Assembly (NCBI RefSeq): GCF_964253915.1
Contig: NZ_CAXUSG020000011.1
Location: 1 to 64,000, forward strand
Source of the DNA: Metarhizobium sp964253915
Lineage (GTDB): Bacteria; Pseudomonadota; Alphaproteobacteria; Rhizobiales; Rhizobiaceae
DNA length: 64,000 bases
Direction of reading: 5' to 3'
Both the position numbers and the translations under genes were made by a program. Positions 25,515 to 33,697 of this stretch are shown here, piece by piece; within the stretch, counting starts at the first letter, position 1, and the number at the start of each line of letters is the position of its first letter. The notes below the pieces were generated by a model. The model saw nothing but the letters and a program-made list of their open reading frames with translations. It did no database searches and was not told where the DNA came from.

Positions 25515-26067
25515 GCGCCGTTTCCTGCGGGGAAGGCCAAGGGTCCGCCACGGTGTTCAATCAGTAATCGCATCGGGCCGTTGCTTGGTTTAGGGCAGTG
25601 GTGCCATCGAGTTCCGATGGTTCGGCGTTATGCAATGTCAATGTGGGTTTCTTCGATCTCTCGATATGCAAGGCGGGGTCACCTGCGTCTCCCGCAGGCC
25701 GTGAGGTCATCTTATCCCTTCTGAATTTGCAGCACTTTTCCGGCGTTTTTCCGTTATTTCGATTGATCAGGGAGGGAAGAATGGGGCGTTCAGCACAAAA
25801 ATCACCTTGAGTCTGCTTGCGTACCGCGTTTTCGATTGTTCGGTAAAGGATATGTGGCGGCACTTGCAGAATGTGTGAATCGAGTATGAATTTGATTGGC
25901 TGTGCTATGTTGTGTCACCGGCTGTCGATGCAGTCTAGTCGCACCAACAACTCGGAGGAGCTGTCGGAGTTCTTGAGCTGAAGGAGACGACGTTGCCCAC
26001 GTCGGGGGACGTTGCTTCTTCCAGTTTACAGCCAAGATCCAACGCACATTTGCTGGAGGAGAAGACA
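25515..26067 (+). other. 553-bp leader region of the ABC operon with hairpins and a mini-ORF
   Basis: No ordinary gene seen. Three perfect 6-bp stem-loops: CCATCG/CGATGG at 25604-25620, CCTGCG/CGCAGG at 25682-25698, CGACGT/ACGTCG at 25988-26004. At 25781-25810 a 9-codon frame, MGRSAQKSP, follows a very strong ribosome site GGGAGGGAAGA, which may be a leader peptide or the start of a lost gene. The region must also hold the operon promoter and probably AraC sites, but I cannot place them. Confidence 0.35.
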
Positions 26068-27378
26068 ATGAATAGACGTGAATTCCTGGCGGGCGCAGCC
26101 TTGACTATCGCCGCCATCAGTAGCGGACGTCCGGCGTTCGCCCAGCAGGGCGGTGCCATCCGTGTCGGCGTACTTTATGACCTGTCTGGCCCGTTTGCTG
26201 GTGCTGGTGCTATGGAAAACTACCGTGGCACCAAGATCGCCATCGACATGATCAACGAAGCCGGCGGCATTCTCGGAAAATACAAGATCGATCCGATCTA
26301 TGTCGATACCCAGAGCAAGGCCGATGTCGTTCTGAACGAAGCCGAACGGCTGCTCGCCATGGATGACGTGAGCCTGATCATGGGTCTGTTTTCCAGCGCC
26401 CATGCCGTGCCTCTTGCCGCCAAGGTGGAGCCGCTCGAGAAGATCCTCTTCATCACCAACGCGATCTCGCCGGCCATCGTCAAGGATCGTCACCTCAAGT
26501 ACACGTTCAAGAATTCGGTGAACGGGGCGCTGCAGGGCGCCGAGTCGATCAAGATGCTGGCGGGCTTGTCGCAGCAAAAGCTCGGCATCGCGCCGAAGGA
26601 CCTCAAGCTCGCGATCATCCATGAAGATGGCTCCTACGGCACGACCATGGCCGACGGCAACCGTTCGGAAGCCGCCGTGCATGGCATGCAGATCGTCATT
26701 GACGAGGCCTATTCCGCCAACACCTCCGACTTCTCGGCGCTTGTGACCAAGATGCGGCGCGAGAAGCCGGATGCGATCCTCCATACCGGCTACGGTGCCG
26801 ACGTGACGCTCTTCCTGCGGCAGGCGCGCGAGCGCGGCCTTCGAACCAAGGTTCTGGTCGGCCAGGGTGCCGGTTACGGCAACTATCCGGTCCTGCGCGA
26901 AGCGATGGGCGATTCCATCAACTATGTCCTCAACATCGACTCGGCGGCAGCGCAATTGCTTCCCCCGGAAAAGCTGCAGCCCGAGGTTCGCGATCTGGCG
27001 AAGGAGTTCCTGCGCCGCTATGCGGAAACGATCGGACACGACAATCCGCCCTTGACGGCAAGCCTCGGCTTCAACGGCGCATGGGTGCTGTTCCATGAGA
27101 TCATTGCGCGCGCACTCGAAGCAAAGGGTGGTGTTTACGATACCGAAGCCGTTCGTCAGGCAGCGCTTGCGCTGGATATCCCCACGGGCGGAACCATCCA
27201 GGGGACCGGCGTAAAGTTCGAGCATCCGGAATCGGATATGGCCGGGCAGAACGTGCGCGCAGCACCTGTCGTTACTCAGTATGTCGATGGCAAGATCAAT
27301 ATCGTCTGGCCGCTGGAACTGGCCGCAGCAGACGTGGTCATGCCCCTGCCGGCGGATTCACCCTATGCAGAAAAGTGA
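26068..27378 (+). CDS. Branched-chain amino acid-type ABC substrate-binding protein
   Basis: Periplasmic LivJ-type receptor (Peripla_BP_6). MNRREFLAGAALTIAAISSGRPAFA is a Tat-like signal (RRE start) cut near residue 26. The mature domain opens IRVGVLYDLSGPFAGAGAMENYRG. 436 residues. ATG 26068 has GGAGGAGAAGAC just upstream. The stop overlaps the next gene by 14 bp, so unlike the other binding-protein genes in this window there is no hairpin after it. Clustered with two GMC oxidoreductases and Tm-1-type genes, so it may bind an alcohol or aromatic acid rather than an amino acid. Confidence 0.9.
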   Translation: MNRREFLAGAALTIAAISSGRPAFAQQGGAIRVGVLYDLSGPFAGAGAMENYRGTKIAIDMINEAGGILGKYKIDPIYVDTQSKADVVLNEAERLLAMDDVSLIMGLFSSAHAVPLAAKVEPLEKILFITNAISPAIVKDRHLKYTFKNSVNGALQGAESIKMLAGLSQQKLGIAPKDLKLAIIHEDGSYGTTMADGNRSEAAVHGMQIVIDEAYSANTSDFSALVTKMRREKPDAILHTGYGADVTLFLRQARERGLRTKVLVGQGAGYGNYPVLREAMGDSINYVLNIDSAAAQLLPPEKLQPEVRDLAKEFLRRYAETIGHDNPPLTASLGFNGAWVLFHEIIARALEAKGGVYDTEAVRQAALALDIPTGGTIQGTGVKFEHPESDMAGQNVRAAPVVTQYVDGKINIVWPLELAAADVVMPLPADSPYAEK

Positions 27379-28159
27379 TCAGAACCTACTCGAAGTTCGC
27401 GGACTGACGAAACAGTTCGCGGGCTTCACCGCGGTCAACAACGTCTCGTTCGATGTCCGCAAGGGCGAAATCCTGGGACTTATCGGGCCGAATGGCTCGG
27501 GCAAGAGCACGACTTTCGGCCTGGTCGCCGGAACGTTGCCGCCGACGGCGGGGACCATCCAGTTCCAGGGTCACCAGATCGGCGGCAAGCCCGCCCATCA
27601 GGTGAGCCGTCTGGGGATCTCCCGGACGTTCCAGATTCCGCGTCCGTTCCATCGTTTGACGATGATCGAAACGGTTGCGGTGGCCGCAAGCCATTCGGGC
27701 CATGGGCGACACATGTCCGATGGCGACCTGAGGGCCGCAGCTCTCGACGCGCTCGACATGGTGGGTTTGAAGAAGCTTGGCGAAGAGACCCCGTCCGGAA
27801 AGGGCGTGGCCGTTCTCAAGCGGCTCGAACTCGCCCGGTGTCTGGTGTGTCAGCCCCTGCTTCTGCTGGCCGATGAAAGCCTTGGCGGCCTCGATGCCGC
27901 CGAGATGCGCAGTGCCGCCGACATGCTCAAGCGGATCCGTGATGAGCGTGGGGTCACCATTGTCTGGGTCGAGCACATCATGGGTCTTCTGATGCGTGTT
28001 GTCGATCGCGTCATCGTTCTCAACCAGGGTCAGATCCTGTTCGAGGGCCTGCCGAAAGACGCTGCTGCCGATCCCTCCGTGGCCGAAGTCTATCTTGGCC
28101 GCAAGGCAAGTGAATACATGTCAATTGCGAGGACGGTGGGTCATGCTCAAGCTCACTAA
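27365..28159 (+). CDS. ABC transporter ATP-binding protein, LivG type
   Basis: Energises import by the adjacent permeases. Walker A GPNGSGKSTT near residue 40, Walker B LLLLADESLGGLD near 172, with H-loop in VWVEHIMG. The usual LSGGQ signature is replaced by GVAVLKRLELAR, a variant seen in some LivG proteins. 264 residues. ATG 27365 lies inside the end of the binding-protein gene, giving translational coupling. Its own 3' end overlaps the LivF-type gene by 17 bp. Confidence 0.92.
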   Translation: MQKSDQNLLEVRGLTKQFAGFTAVNNVSFDVRKGEILGLIGPNGSGKSTTFGLVAGTLPPTAGTIQFQGHQIGGKPAHQVSRLGISRTFQIPRPFHRLTMIETVAVAASHSGHGRHMSDGDLRAAALDALDMVGLKKLGEETPSGKGVAVLKRLELARCLVCQPLLLLADESLGGLDAAEMRSAADMLKRIRDERGVTIVWVEHIMGLLMRVVDRVIVLNQGQILFEGLPKDAAADPSVAEVYLGRKASEYMSIARTVGHAQAH

Positions 28160-28847
28160 CGTATGCGCCGGCTACGGCGACTTTCGCGCCCTCTTCGACA
28201 TTTCGCTCGAGGTGAAGGCCGGTGAAGCGGTCGGCGTCCTCGGGGCGAACGGTGCCGGAAAGACCACGCTCATGCGTGCAATTTCCGGTATGATCCCCGC
28301 CACCGCGGGAAGCGTAGTCTTCGAGGGCACGGATCTCAACACGATCCCGCCCCACAGCATCGTCGAGCGCGGCCTCGCGCACGTTCCCGAGGGACGGCGC
28401 CTGTTTCCCAAGCTTTCCGTGTGGGACAACCTGCGCATGGGCGCCTATTCGCCCGAGGCGCGCAAACACTTCAAGGATAGCATCGAGCATGTCTTCACCC
28501 TGTTTCCGCGTCTAAAGGAACGGCGGCAGCAGGTCGCCGGCACCATGTCCGGCGGCGAGCAGCAGATGTGTGCCATCGGCCGTGCGCTGATGTCTCGTCC
28601 AAAATTGTTGCTCTTCGATGAGCCGTCGGCCGGGCTGGCGCCGGTCGTCGTCGAGCAGATGTTCGATCTAGTCCGGCAGGTGCGCGACGAGGGCATTACC
28701 GTTCTTCTGGTCGAGCAGAACGTCACCGACGTGCTTGATACCGTCGATCGTGCTTATGTGCTGGACGTCGGGCGCATCACGCTCGCCGGCAAGGCCGACG
28801 AACTCCGGGACTCGCCGGAAATCCAACAAATCTATCTCGGTCTGTAG
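28143..28847 (+). CDS. ABC transporter ATP-binding protein, LivF type
   Basis: Second ATPase of the importer, 234 residues. Walker A GANGAGKTTLMRAISG near residue 36, signature MSGGEQQMCAIGRAL near 136, Walker B LLLFDEPSAGLAP near 158, H-loop region VLLVEQNV. The start at 28143 overlaps the LivG-type gene. A GGAGG just after its stop is the ribosome site for the next gene. Pairs with the LivG-type protein to form the nucleotide-binding dimer. Confidence 0.93.
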   Translation: MLKLTNVCAGYGDFRALFDISLEVKAGEAVGVLGANGAGKTTLMRAISGMIPATAGSVVFEGTDLNTIPPHSIVERGLAHVPEGRRLFPKLSVWDNLRMGAYSPEARKHFKDSIEHVFTLFPRLKERRQQVAGTMSGGEQQMCAIGRALMSRPKLLLFDEPSAGLAPVVVEQMFDLVRQVRDEGITVLLVEQNVTDVLDTVDRAYVLDVGRITLAGKADELRDSPEIQQIYLGL

Positions 28848-28858
28848 GAGGGGTGCAG

Positions 28859-29713
28859 ATGGACATGTTCTTGGTCGAGGCCTTCATCAACGGCCTCCTG
28901 CTGGCCGGCGTGCTTGGTCTTCTGGCGCTGGGGCTCAACCTTATTTTCGGCGTGGTGGACGTCGTCTGGCTTTCTTATGCCGAACTGGCGATGGTGGGAA
29001 CCTACGGCGTGTTCTGGACGTACAGCGTGCTCGGATGGCCGCTGCTGCTTTCCTTTGCCGCAGCCATTGCGCTTTGCGGTGTCTTGGGCGCACTGATCCA
29101 CTATCTGATCATCTCGCCGCTGCTCGATAAAGAGCCGCTCAATCAGTTGCTTGCGACCGGCGGATTGCTGTTCTTTCTCCAGAGCATGGCAACGTTGCTG
29201 TTCGGTACCGAATTTCGCAACCTCGGGCTCGTCGTGCCGCCGATCGAGATCGCCGACATGTACATCTCGACCGTGCGTGCGATTTCCTTCGGCGTTGCCG
29301 TCGTTGCGTCGCTGGGTCTCTATTTCTTCCTGTCGCGGACCTATCTCGGCACGGCCATCAAGGCAATTGCCCAGGACCGCGACGTCATGAGCCTCATGGG
29401 CGTCAATCCGCGGCGCCTCTATCTCATTACCTCCGCTCTCGGGGGCGGGCTGGCCGGGCTTGCCGCCTGCCTGCTGTCGCTCGAGTTCGACATCCATCCT
29501 TTCGCTGGTAATTCCTACGGGCCTTTGCTCTTCATCATCTGCGTACTGGGCGGCCTCGGCAGCCTGATCGGTGGACTGGTGGCTGCACTGCTCGTCAGCG
29601 AGGCGGTTGCGCTGGGTGGCTACTTCCTGACCAATGAACTGGCCTATGTCATTGCCTTCGGCCTGTTCGTGATCGTGATGTTCATTCGTCCGAAGGGGTT
29701 GTTTGCAAAATGA
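28859..29713 (+). CDS. Branched-chain amino acid-type ABC permease, LivH type
   Basis: Inner-membrane channel subunit, 284 residues, about eight membrane segments. LivH-typical features: FINGLLLAGVLGLLALGLNLIFGVVDVV at the N-terminus (residues 9-36), the SRTYLGTAIKAIAQDRD loop that docks with the ATPase, and the C-terminal IRPKGLFAK. ATG 28859 is placed 7 nt after GGAGGGG; GTG 28853 is in frame but too close. The stop overlaps the LivM-type start by ATGA. Confidence 0.92.
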   Translation: MDMFLVEAFINGLLLAGVLGLLALGLNLIFGVVDVVWLSYAELAMVGTYGVFWTYSVLGWPLLLSFAAAIALCGVLGALIHYLIISPLLDKEPLNQLLATGGLLFFLQSMATLLFGTEFRNLGLVVPPIEIADMYISTVRAISFGVAVVASLGLYFFLSRTYLGTAIKAIAQDRDVMSLMGVNPRRLYLITSALGGGLAGLAACLLSLEFDIHPFAGNSYGPLLFIICVLGGLGSLIGGLVAALLVSEAVALGGYFLTNELAYVIAFGLFVIVMFIRPKGLFAK

Positions 29714-30669
29714 AGCGAGAACACATTCTGGGCGTAGCGGCCGTTGCCGTGCTGCTGGTAGCGCCGTTCTTCATGCCCGCCTATCTTCTGCACCTGGCTA
29801 TCCTGGTTCTTTTCTGGGGTATGCTGTCCACATCCTGGGCACTGATGGGCCGGTTCGGCATGGTGTCCCTGGGGCATGGCGCCTTCATCGCAGTAGGCGC
29901 CTATACCACCACGCTGCTGTGGAACGTCTTCGGCCTGACGCCGTTCCTGTCGGTCCCGATCGCGGCTGTCCTGTCGGCAGGACTTGCCTTCCTGATCTTC
30001 TATCCGAGCTGCAGGCAAAGCCTGGTCGGGCACTATTTTGCGCTGGTGACGCTGGCGGTCGGGCAGATTTCGGTGCTGGTGATCGTGGCACTGCGCGACT
30101 ACACCGGAGGCTCGCTCGGGGTGACGCTAAACCCGGCCGCTCCCGGCCAGTCGTTCTATGCGCTGCAGTTCTCCAACAAGCTCGTCTGGTACTTCATTGC
30201 GCTGGCGGTCTGGCTTGTCGGGCTCGCCGCCTGGGGATACTTCAACCACGGCATTCGCCGCGCCACTCTTGATGCGGTGGCCACGGACGAACAGGCAGCC
30301 GCAGCCATGGGCGTCAACGTGATGGCCGAGAAGCTTACGATTTCCATCTGGAGCGCGGCGCTCTGCGCCGTTGGCGGCGGTGTGCTCGGGCAATACCTGC
30401 AATATCTCAATCCCGAATATGTGGCGGGCCTCGGTATCTCGCTGATACTGGTGTTCTCCGCCGTCGTCGGTGGCATGCGCAGCATGCTCGGACCGACCGT
30501 CGGGACCTTCGTCTCATTGGGCTTCACCGAGCTCTTGCGGCTAACCACAGGGACCAGCTTCGTCGGCCTTGCCAATTCCATCTACGGCTTCCTGCTGATC
30601 CTGATTATCATCTTCATGCCCGGGGGCATCGTCGGCCGCATGACGCGGCGCACGGCCAACCCGGCGTGA
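29710..30669 (+). CDS. Branched-chain amino acid-type ABC permease, LivM type
   Basis: Partner channel subunit, 319 residues, about nine to ten hydrophobic segments. LivM hallmarks include WALMGRFGMVSLGHGAFIAV near residue 42, the coupling-helix region RATLDAVATDEQAAAAMGVN near 190, and a C-terminal MPGGIVGR. 4-nt overlap with the LivH-type gene upstream; the GMC oxidoreductase follows at once, so transport and oxidation are co-expressed. Confidence 0.92.
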   Translation: MKREHILGVAAVAVLLVAPFFMPAYLLHLAILVLFWGMLSTSWALMGRFGMVSLGHGAFIAVGAYTTTLLWNVFGLTPFLSVPIAAVLSAGLAFLIFYPSCRQSLVGHYFALVTLAVGQISVLVIVALRDYTGGSLGVTLNPAAPGQSFYALQFSNKLVWYFIALAVWLVGLAAWGYFNHGIRRATLDAVATDEQAAAAMGVNVMAEKLTISIWSAALCAVGGGVLGQYLQYLNPEYVAGLGISLILVFSAVVGGMRSMLGPTVGTFVSLGFTELLRLTTGTSFVGLANSIYGFLLILIIIFMPGGIVGRMTRRTANPA

Positions 30670-30680
30670 GCGGTCGAGCC

Positions 30681-32297
30681 ATGACATCCGATACCTACGA
30701 CTTCATCGTATGCGGTGCCGGCTCGGCGGGGTGCGTGTTGGCGGCGCGCTTGAGCGAGAACGGACGTCACTCCGTTCTTCTGCTCGAGGCGGGTCCGAGG
30801 GATACCAATCCCTGGATCCGCCTTCCCCTCGGGGTCGTGCAACTTTTCGCGCATCCCGAACTCAACTGGCGCTACGAGACGGAGCCTGTTCCGGCACTCG
30901 GCGACCGCCGGATCTATCAACCGCGCGGCAAGATGCTCGGTGGCACAAGTTCGCTCAACGGCATGGTCTATATCCGTGGCAATCCGGCGGATTACGATGG
31001 CTGGCATGCGCGCGGTTGCCTGGGCTGGGACTGGGCATCCGTGCTGCCCTACTTCCGGAAATCCGAAAAGCAGATTCGAGGAGCTGATGCCTATCACGGC
31101 GGCAATGGCCCGATGAAGGTGACGGATCTGCCTGACTACGAGCTTGCCGGTGCTTTCGAGCAGGCGGCGGTCGAGGCCGGCATTCCAAGGACCGACGATT
31201 TCAACGGGCGGCAACAGGAAGGCGTTGGACGCTACCAGGTCACTGCGACGCCATCGCGTCGAATAAGCGTGTCGGATGCGTTCCTCAAGCCCGCCCGCAA
31301 GCGGAAGAACCTCACGGTTGTGACGCAGGCGCTCGCAAGCCGGATCGTGATGGAGGGCCGCCGCGCCGCCGGGGTGGAATACCGCACTCCCGCGGGTACG
31401 CGGATCGCGCGGGCGCGATGCGAGGTGATCGTCTCCGGTGGTGTCTTCGGCTCGCCGCAATTGTTGCAATTGTCGGGCATCGGCCCTGCCGCCGATCTCA
31501 ATGCGGCAGGCGTTCCTGTGGTGCTTGATTTGCCGGGTGTCGGCAAGAACCTGCATGATCACTTCAATATCCATATCGGATATCGGTGTTCGAAACCGAT
31601 CACGCTCAATGATCTGGCGCTCAGCAACTGGAGCAAGGTGAAGGCGGGTGCTCAATACCTGTTCGGCGGACGAGGCATGCTGGCGACCAGCGGCAATGTC
31701 GCCGGGATCTTCATGCGCAGCTCGGACCGCGTCAGCCATCCGGACATCCAGATCAACTGCCTGATGTTCAGCACCGAGAAGCGCACGGCCGCCGGAGCCA
31801 TACCCTATCCATTCTCGGCCTTCACGCTCAGTGTCGTCCACCTCAATCCCGAGAGCCGTGGGACCGTGACGATCCGTTCGGCCGACCCCGAGGAGAAACC
31901 CAGGATCACCATGGATTTTCTCGGAACGGAAGGCGAGCGCGAAGCCTTGCTGGCCGGCGTCAGGGAATGCCGCCGTATCGCCGATCAACCGTCGCTCAAG
32001 AGCTACATTACCGAAGAGATCCTGCCTGGCCCAAGCGTCCAGGGCGACGGCGAATGGATGCGCTATATCCGCGAACGCGGTATTGCGAACTTCCACCCGG
32101 TCGGCACCTGCCGCATGGGGACGGATCCGCAATCCGTGGTCGATCTGCAGCTCCGCGTTCACGGCGTCAGCGGTCTTCGGGTCGTCGATGCGTCCGTCAT
32201 GCCCCAGATACCCTCCGGCAACACCAATGCCCCGGCCATCATGATCGCCGAGAAAGCGGCGGACATGATTCTTGAGGATATCCGCTCGAGGGCTTGA
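30681..32297 (+). CDS. GMC-family FAD oxidoreductase (choline dehydrogenase-like), copy 2
   Basis: Paralogue of the gene at 21422, about 538 residues. YDFIVCGAGSAGCVLAARL near residue 5, PRGKMLGGTSSLNGMVYIRG near 80, GVFGSPQLLQLSGIGP near 255, FHPVGTCRMG with the active-site His near 470 and SGNTNAPAIMIAEKA. It starts 11 nt after the LivM-type stop; GTG 30666, overlapping that stop, is the alternative start. As the last gene of the importer operon it probably oxidises the imported compound or its first product. Confidence 0.93.
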   Translation: MTSDTYDFIVCGAGSAGCVLAARLSENGRHSVLLLEAGPRDTNPWIRLPLGVVQLFAHPELNWRYETEPVPALGDRRIYQPRGKMLGGTSSLNGMVYIRGNPADYDGWHARGCLGWDWASVLPYFRKSEKQIRGADAYHGGNGPMKVTDLPDYELAGAFEQAAVEAGIPRTDDFNGRQQEGVGRYQVTATPSRRISVSDAFLKPARKRKNLTVVTQALASRIVMEGRRAAGVEYRTPAGTRIARARCEVIVSGGVFGSPQLLQLSGIGPAADLNAAGVPVVLDLPGVGKNLHDHFNIHIGYRCSKPITLNDLALSNWSKVKAGAQYLFGGRGMLATSGNVAGIFMRSSDRVSHPDIQINCLMFSTEKRTAAGAIPYPFSAFTLSVVHLNPESRGTVTIRSADPEEKPRITMDFLGTEGEREALLAGVRECRRIADQPSLKSYITEEILPGPSVQGDGEWMRYIRERGIANFHPVGTCRMGTDPQSVVDLQLRVHGVSGLRVVDASVMPQIPSGNTNAPAIMIAEKAADMILEDIRSRA

Positions 32298-32462
32298 GGG
32301 CTCGGCTTGGCGGAAGCCTCATGGACAGGGCAGGCGTCAAGCGATGGTGGTGTCTCCATCTTGGAAATCATTTCCGCATCGAAGTTCGACCGTGACTTGC
32401 CTGAGCTGCGGACTTCTAAGTCTCTGTGCATTCAGGACCCCCGCAATCAAAACAAGTTACAC

Positions 32463-32486
32463 CCCCCGTAGCCAAAGCTGCGGGGG
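32463..32486. terminator. Hairpin between convergent GMC and BKACE genes
   Basis: 10-bp stem with one wobble (32463-32472 with 32477-32486), loop CAAA. On the minus strand it is followed by TGTAACTTGTTTTG, so it probably terminates the leftward operon after the repeat element at 32526. Confidence 0.55.
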
Positions 32487-32525
32487 CGGTTGCGGGCCAA
32501 CACACGCGGGCGAATTTATGTGGCC

Positions 32526-32626
32526 AGAGCATTTCCGCTTTTCTTCGAATTGCGAAAACGCTCTATCCTTCTGTTTTTTCGAAAGCCCGGACGTAAAACC
32601 GCCGCGCAGTCTTGCCGGAACAGCTT
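32526..32626 (+). repeat. RIME-like rhizobial intergenic repeat, copy A
   Basis: About 101 bp beginning AGAGCATTTCCGCTTTTC and ending near CCGGAACAGCTT, with internal palindromic segments (GCGAAAACGC, GACGTAAAACCGCCGCG). It matches the mosaic intergenic repeat common in Rhizobiaceae and is present again, inverted, at 33596. The stop codon of the BKACE gene (32625) lies inside its right end. Confidence 0.75.
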
Positions 32627-33560
32627 AAAACGCGACCTGGTCGGCGCCCTTCAACGAGAGGATCTCGCGCGCTTCGTCCGGGGAGGCGATTTCGAGGCCG
32701 AGGCCTTCGATCATCTGGCGAACCAGCCGGACCTGGTCGGCGCTCGATGTCGCAAGCTTGCCGCGGCCGGCCCACAGCGAATCCTCCAGTCCGACGCGGA
32801 CGTTGCCACCAAGCGCCGCCGCCTGCGCGGCGATGCGCAGCTGGCTGGCGCCGGCGCCGAGCACCGACCAGCGATAATCGTCGCCGAACAACCGGTCGGC
32901 CGTGCGTTTCATGTGCTGCACGTCTTCCGGATGTGTGCCGATGCCGCCGAGGATGCCGAAGACCGACTGTACGAAGAACGGCGGCTTGACGAGGCCGCGC
33001 TCGGCGAAATGCGCAAGATTATAGAGATGGGCGATGTCGTAGCATTCGAATTCGAAGCGCGTATTGTTCTCGTAGCAAGTCTTGAGAATAAACTCGATGT
33101 CCTTGAAGGAATTGCGGAACACCAGATCGCGCGTCGCTTCCAGATGCGGCTTTTCCCAGTCGTGCTTGAATTCGGTATATTTGTCGAGCAGATGGAAAAG
33201 TCCGAAATTGATCGAGCCCATGTTCAGGGATGCGACCTCCGGCTTCAGCATCTGCGCCGGCAGTACCCGCTCCTCGACCTTCATGTAAGGACTGCCGCCG
33301 CTGGTGAGGTTGATCGCCGCATTGGTCGCCTGCTTGATCTGCGGCAGGAACTTCATGAAGGCTTCCGGCGTCTGGTCGGGCTTGCCGTTTTCGGGATTGC
33401 GGGCGTGCAGGTGCAGGATCGCCGCACCGGCCTCGGCGGCGCCGAGCGCATCCTTGATGATCTCGTCCGGGGTGATCGGCAGGTAGGGCGACATCGACGG
33501 CGTGTGGATCGCACCGGTGACGGCGCAGGTAATGATGACTTTGCGTGCGGCTTTTGCCAT
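32625..33560 (-). CDS. Beta-keto acid cleavage enzyme (BKACE, DUF849), long form
   Basis: Family of Zn-dependent enzymes typified by 3-keto-5-aminohexanoate cleavage enzyme, which reacts a beta-keto acid with acetyl-CoA to give acetoacetate and a new CoA ester. 311 residues. Metal ligands in AAILHLHARNP near residue 48; conserved INLTSGGSPYMKVEER near 85 and FECYDIAHL (likely third ligand Glu) near 145. ATG 33560 has GAGGAAA upstream. It lies downstream of a 3-hydroxy acid dehydrogenase and is bracketed by two inverted RIME-like repeats. The keto-acid substrate cannot be read, but the context suggests a sugar-acid derivative. Confidence 0.9.
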   Translation of the reverse strand: MAKAARKVIITCAVTGAIHTPSMSPYLPITPDEIIKDALGAAEAGAAILHLHARNPENGKPDQTPEAFMKFLPQIKQATNAAINLTSGGSPYMKVEERVLPAQMLKPEVASLNMGSINFGLFHLLDKYTEFKHDWEKPHLEATRDLVFRNSFKDIEFILKTCYENNTRFEFECYDIAHLYNLAHFAERGLVKPPFFVQSVFGILGGIGTHPEDVQHMKRTADRLFGDDYRWSVLGAGASQLRIAAQAAALGGNVRVGLEDSLWAGRGKLATSSADQVRLVRQMIEGLGLEIASPDEAREILSLKGADQVAF

Positions 33561-33595
33561 GGCGGTGTTTCCTCGTCTGTCGGTCGTTCGGTTGG

Positions 33596-33697
33596 GAGCA
33601 ATTCCAGCAAAAGTGCGGAGCGGTTTTGCGTCCGGATTTGCGTCAAAACAAAGAGATGGAGTGTTTTCGCGTTTCAGAGAAAGGCGGAAATGCTCTA
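33596..33697 (-). repeat. RIME-like rhizobial intergenic repeat, copy B (inverted)
   Basis: About 102 bp. Read on the minus strand it begins AGAGCATTTCCGCCTTTC and ends GGAATTGCTC, closely matching copy A in the same order. It fills the gap between the dehydrogenase and BKACE genes, and its outer end supplies the TAG stop of the dehydrogenase (33695-33697). Confidence 0.8.

Noticed and set aside
25561..25863. 100-codon minus-strand frame upstream of the AraC gene
   Set aside because: No ribosome site, no motif, composition unlike neighbours, and it crosses the hairpins of the leader region.
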